Of a stretch of DNA of 46,407 bases, positions 43,544 through 46,407 are shown piece after piece; positions within the stretch are counted from its first letter, which is position 1; every line of letters begins with the position of its first letter. The position numbers and the translations under genes were made by a program. The notes beneath the pieces were generated by a model, which saw only the letters and a program-made list of their open reading frames with translations, had not been told where the DNA came from and searched no databases. This DNA is from Planctomycetota bacterium (lineage in GTDB: Bacteria > Planctomycetota > Planctomycetia > Planctomycetales > Planctomycetaceae). The stretch is taken from assembly GCA_003671275.1 (NCBI GenBank), contig QWPB01000134.1, forward strand, positions 1 to 46,407. The letters run 5' to 3'.

Positions 43544-44254
43544 ATGGTCGATCAACCACTTCCTGCAGTGTCCTTACTCGGTGAATTCGCGGTGACACTG
43601 CAAATCGCTCATGAAGTGAGTCACGAGGTCTTCGAGCAGATCACGCAGTGGGCAGCGGCCATCGATGCCGCACCGCCCGTCGGACTGCGAGAGATCGTGC
43701 CCGCGATGGTCTCGTTGACAGCCTATTTCGACCCCGAGAAAACCACGCTCACTCAAATTGCCAGCGCCGTCTTAAGACTGCTTCCCACGGAAAATCGTGT
43801 CACAGCCACGCGGAACCCGGTGATTGAGATTCCCGTCTGCTATGGCGGAACGCATGGGATCGACTTGAACGATGTCTCCCGGCATTGCGGGCTGTCTCCT
43901 GCCGAGGTGATCCACATTCATTCATCCGGAGAATACCGGGTCCACATGGTGGGATTCATGCCAGGGTTTCCGTACCTGGGGGGAATGTCCGAACGGATAG
44001 CTACTCCCCGACGCGAAACCCCTCGAACCTCGATTCCGCCGGGTTCCGTCGGAATCGGGGGACGCCAAACCGGGATCTATCCGCTGGAATCTCCGGGCGG
44101 ATGGCAGCTGATCGGGCGCACTCCGTGGATGTTGTTCGAACCCCAGCGTGTGCCTCCGACCTTGCTGGTCGCGGGTGATCGGGTCTGTTTTCGCCCCATC
44201 GCGGTTGAGGAGTTCGAACGTTTGGCACGGGAGGTCACATGTCCTTCCGTGTGA
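43544..44254 (+). CDS. pxpB: 5-oxoprolinase subunit B
   Basis: PxpB (KipI-type) works with PxpA and PxpC to open 5-oxoproline to glutamate with ATP, repairing cyclised Glu/Gln. The 236 residues contain LGEFAVTLQI at the N terminus, the ATHGIDLNDVSRHCGLSPAEVIHIHSS stretch and FMPGFPYLGGM. The family's C-terminal GIGGRQTGIYPLESPGGWQLIGRTP is also present. The ATG at 43544 is the first clear start. pxpC overlaps its end by 16 bases, and pxpA follows, so the three form one operon in the order B-C-A. Confidence 0.93.
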   Translation: MVDQPLPAVSLLGEFAVTLQIAHEVSHEVFEQITQWAAAIDAAPPVGLREIVPAMVSLTAYFDPEKTTLTQIASAVLRLLPTENRVTATRNPVIEIPVCYGGTHGIDLNDVSRHCGLSPAEVIHIHSSGEYRVHMVGFMPGFPYLGGMSERIATPRRETPRTSIPPGSVGIGGRQTGIYPLESPGGWQLIGRTPWMLFEPQRVPPTLLVAGDRVCFRPIAVEEFERLAREVTCPSV

Positions 44255-45246
44255 TTCGCGCGGGGCAATTGACGACGGTTCAGGATCTGGGCAGACAGGG
44301 AGCCCAGCGCTGGGGAGTCAGTGTCAGCGGGGCGATCGATCCCGTGGCCTTGCGGCTCGCCAACTGGCTCGTGGGGAATTCGGAATCTGCCGCGGCCCTG
44401 GAGATCACCTGGGTGGGCCCGGATCTGTTGTTTGAATCGGACGCCCTGGTCGCGTATTGCGGAGCCGAATGCGTGGCCCATGTCGCTGGCCAGCCCGTGC
44501 CGCGCGGCTGCCCCCTTTGGATTCGGGCTGGAGAGAGGCTTTCCATGGGGAGTGTTCACCGGGGCGCACGAACGGTGCTGGCAATCGCCGGCGGGATCGA
44601 TGTGCCGCCGGTCCTGGGAAGCCGTAGCACACATGTGCGTTCAAGATTGGGAGGCTTTCACGGACGCCGCTTAATGGGGGGCGATCACCTGACCGTGGGG
44701 GAGCTCTCGGAGGACTCCACTCGGTATATGACCCTCCTGCAATCCCGTGTGGGGACATCTTCGTTCCTGCGAGCAAACTGGTCCCTCCACGAACCCGAGG
44801 GGCCGCCCGTCCCTCTTCGAGTTCTGCGGGTGATTCGCGGAGCCCACTGGGATCAACTGAGCCCCCGAGCACAGCAGACATTTCGAGAAAGCTCGTTGAC
44901 CGTCTCCAGTCAATCTGACCGAACGGGAATTCGCCTGGAAGGAATCAAGTTGACTCTCGTGGAAGACTCGGACCGGTTCTCCGAAGCGGTCGTCTGCGGC
45001 ACGATCCAGCTGCCTCCCGGCGGGCAGCCGATCCTGCTGCTGGCGGATTGTGCCCCGACCGGAGGCTATGCCCGGATTGCTCATCTCATTGCTGCGGATC
45101 AGCCGCTGGTCGCCCAGCTGCGCCCCGGTGAAACCGTTCAGTTCGAAGTGGTCACGATGGACGTGGCCCGAGAACAGCTTCGACAACAAGCGGCGGAACT
45201 GCATCGACTGCGTCTGATGATCCGACTCAAGCAGGAGACCTCGTAA
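44239..45246 (+). CDS. pxpC: 5-oxoprolinase subunit C
   Basis: PxpC (KipA-type, allophanate-hydrolase subunit 2 fold) has 335 residues. The N-terminal part reads VIRAGQLTTVQDLGRQGAQRWGV, with GAIDPVALRLANWLVGN, then ALEITWVGPDL. A later segment has QSDRTGIRLEGI and the signature GTIQLPPGGQPILLLADCAPTGGYARI. It overlaps pxpB by 16 bases and ends 2 bases before pxpA, a sign of tight translational coupling. Confidence 0.93.
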   Translation: MSFRVIRAGQLTTVQDLGRQGAQRWGVSVSGAIDPVALRLANWLVGNSESAAALEITWVGPDLLFESDALVAYCGAECVAHVAGQPVPRGCPLWIRAGERLSMGSVHRGARTVLAIAGGIDVPPVLGSRSTHVRSRLGGFHGRRLMGGDHLTVGELSEDSTRYMTLLQSRVGTSSFLRANWSLHEPEGPPVPLRVLRVIRGAHWDQLSPRAQQTFRESSLTVSSQSDRTGIRLEGIKLTLVEDSDRFSEAVVCGTIQLPPGGQPILLLADCAPTGGYARIAHLIAADQPLVAQLRPGETVQFEVVTMDVAREQLRQQAAELHRLRLMIRLKQETS

Positions 45247-45248
45247 CG

Positions 45249-46034
45249 ATGTCCGCGGAACACCCGGTGAGGGCCACCATCGACCTCAACTGTGATCTGG
45301 GAGAGGGGCAAACCGCCGAGGCCCTGGCTGCGGAGGCCGCCATGATCCGACTGATCAGTTCGGCCAACATTGCCTGTGGTCAGCATGCGGGTGACCTGGC
45401 CACGATGCGGAACACTGTCCAGCTTTGCCGGGAACATCAGGTAGCCATCGGTGCCCATCCTGGATTTGCGGATCGCGAAGGGATGGGCCGCCGCGAAATC
45501 ACCCTGCCCTCCGCGACCGTACGGAAACTGGTCCTCGGCCAGCTACAGACTCTCGAAACAATCGTCGAGTCGGCGGGTGGGCGGATGACACATGTGAAGC
45601 CTCACGGGGCCCTCTACAACATGGCCGCGCGGGACCGTACTTTGGCCGATCTGATCGCTCAAACCATCGCGGCGTTTGACCCCACACTGCTCCTGTATGG
45701 ACTGGCAGGAAGTCATTTGATGACGGCGGGGACTGCGGCAGGATTAGTCACGGTCAGCGAAGTCTTTGCCGACCGGACGTACCAGGCCAACGGAACGTTG
45801 ACTCCCCGGTCTCAACCGGAAGGTGTGATTCTCCAACCGCAACGGGCGGCCCAGCAGGTGCTCGATATGGTTCAACAGGGAATGGTCCAGACGATGCAGG
45901 GAACGACTCTCGCCGTGTGCGCCGAAACGGTCTGCATTCACGGAGACTCTCCCGACGCCGTCACTCTGGCACGGATGGTTCGCCAGGCGCTGGAGGCGTC
46001 CGGAATCCAGATACTCCCTCGGGAGCGGCCATGA
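45249..46034 (+). CDS. pxpA: 5-oxoprolinase subunit A (LamB/YcsF)
   Basis: PxpA carries out the ATP-dependent opening in the PxpABC complex. The 261 residues contain IDLNCDLGEG, SANIACGQHAGD, AIGAHPGFADREGMGRR, HVKPHGALYNMAARD and the C-terminal CIHGDSPDAV, the complete YcsF pattern of Asp/His metal-site residues. A following short frame starts in its TGA (ATGA, 46031). Confidence 0.95.
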   Translation: MSAEHPVRATIDLNCDLGEGQTAEALAAEAAMIRLISSANIACGQHAGDLATMRNTVQLCREHQVAIGAHPGFADREGMGRREITLPSATVRKLVLGQLQTLETIVESAGGRMTHVKPHGALYNMAARDRTLADLIAQTIAAFDPTLLLYGLAGSHLMTAGTAAGLVTVSEVFADRTYQANGTLTPRSQPEGVILQPQRAAQQVLDMVQQGMVQTMQGTTLAVCAETVCIHGDSPDAVTLARMVRQALEASGIQILPRERP

Positions 46035-46102
46035 GGTCCGCCACGAACGCCCCCTCCCCGTACACAACCCCCGTTCGAACGCTCAGGCGCGAGCGCAAAT
46101 GA
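46031..46102 (+). pseudogene. Truncated or spurious 23-codon frame after pxpA
   Basis: The ATG overlaps the pxpA stop in an ATGA, the pattern of a fourth translationally coupled gene. The frame ends after 23 codons of basic, Pro/Arg-rich sequence. It may be the remnant of an operon gene interrupted by the repeat at 46169, or just chance. Confidence 0.3.
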
Positions 46103-46407
46103 CGGAAGTTGTTGAGAGGCAAACCTTTTTGCGTTTCGCGTGGGGCGCGATCGCGGGTTCACAGTCACGCGGGGTGGCCCCGGTTGCCGCATTGAGCTAC
46201 CGGGGCGGCGGAGCCGAAAGAGGTCGTTCCAGACGGAATCTACCTTGGAATCCCTCTTGTGCCAAGGCACACCGGTAGGCTGCAAAGCCAGCCAACCGGT
46301 GCCACCCAGCCATGAAGTGATCCTTTTGTGGCAGGTGCGGGAAATGTGTCCAACATCCATCGTGCTTGACCACGTGACCAAAGTCACGAACGTTTCCCGG
46401 CTCGACC
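46103..46407. other. Window end: no gene apart from the repeat
   Basis: About 305 bases after the short frame contain copy 2 of the repeat. The final 108 bases hold no recognisable gene start and no family match. Confidence 0.45.
46169..46299 (-). repeat. 131-bp interspersed repeat, copy 2 (inverted)
   Basis: The reverse complement matches 601-732 with about 10 mismatches. No target-site duplication was recognised at either end. It lies just after the pxp operon and holds no credible ORF. Confidence 0.8.

Noticed and set aside
1-46407. tRNA, rRNA, CRISPR array or toxin-antitoxin pair
   Set aside because: Looked for and not seen; no cloverleaf, no regularly spaced direct repeats, no paired small genes of known type.

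Overview
The window is about 46 kb of GC-rich bacterial chromosome. It most likely comes from a planctomycete of the order Planctomycetales; that placement is inferred from gene content and no 16S gene is present. Supporting signs are a planctomycete PSCyt1/DUF1549/DUF1553 protein with two CxxCH motifs, a neutral-ceramidase-like secreted protein, a sialate O-acetylesterase, small secreted Gly/Tyr-rich and Cys-rich proteins, a futalosine-pathway gene (mqnA), loose gene packing and scattered short repeats. No rRNA, tRNA, CRISPR array or prophage was seen.

Layout. 1-800: a 5'-truncated IS3-type transposase and one copy of a ~131 bp repeat whose inverted partner lies at the other end (46169-46299). 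797-1714: a lone Abi_2/HEPN protein of lower GC. 1903-6501: an enlarged methionine synthase (metH), divergent from ispG. 8076-11156: the PSCyt1/PSD1 protein. 11360-16116: an ArsR regulator divergent from an aquaglyceroporin, a transglutaminase-like protein, a CxCC-containing G3E GTPase and an alpha/beta hydrolase. 16134-17513: an orphan sugar-type ABC permease with an extra domain. 17839-19237: a possible ECF-type promoter, a small ORF and an ECF sigma factor. 19427-21319: a SpoU-type rRNA methyltransferase convergent with ribH-nusB. 21485-23989: a zinc-ribbon/SUFU protein, a Gly/Tyr-rich secreted protein and mqnA. 24206-26376: homoserine dehydrogenase, a long perfect palindrome and peptide deformylase. 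26699-30031: a DegT aminotransferase and a CapD/WbpM-like enzyme for surface polysaccharide. 30060-35875 (minus strand): transaldolase, sialate O-acetylesterase, a serine beta-lactamase-like hydrolase, an Fe-S (P)APS reductase and KDPG aldolase. 36008-39941: a Cys-rich secreted protein, an unknown protein, a GT39-like membrane glycosyltransferase and a ceramidase-like protein. 40009-43388 (minus): a class V aminotransferase, L-fuconate dehydratase and a helical hypothetical. 43544-46034: pxpB-pxpC-pxpA (5-oxoprolinase).

Most genes are housekeeping or saccharide/sulfur metabolism and do not form one system. The most unusual material is inside ordinary genes. MetH carries about 255 extra residues in its AdoMet-binding reactivation domain, including two copies of a winged-helix-like repeat. 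Five blocks of 7-bp repeats sit at MetH domain linkers without breaking the frame. L-fuconate dehydratase has a similar in-frame repeat-like insertion. Together with the inverted end repeats and the post-hom palindrome, this suggests a genome where short repeats spread and are tolerated in coding linkers.
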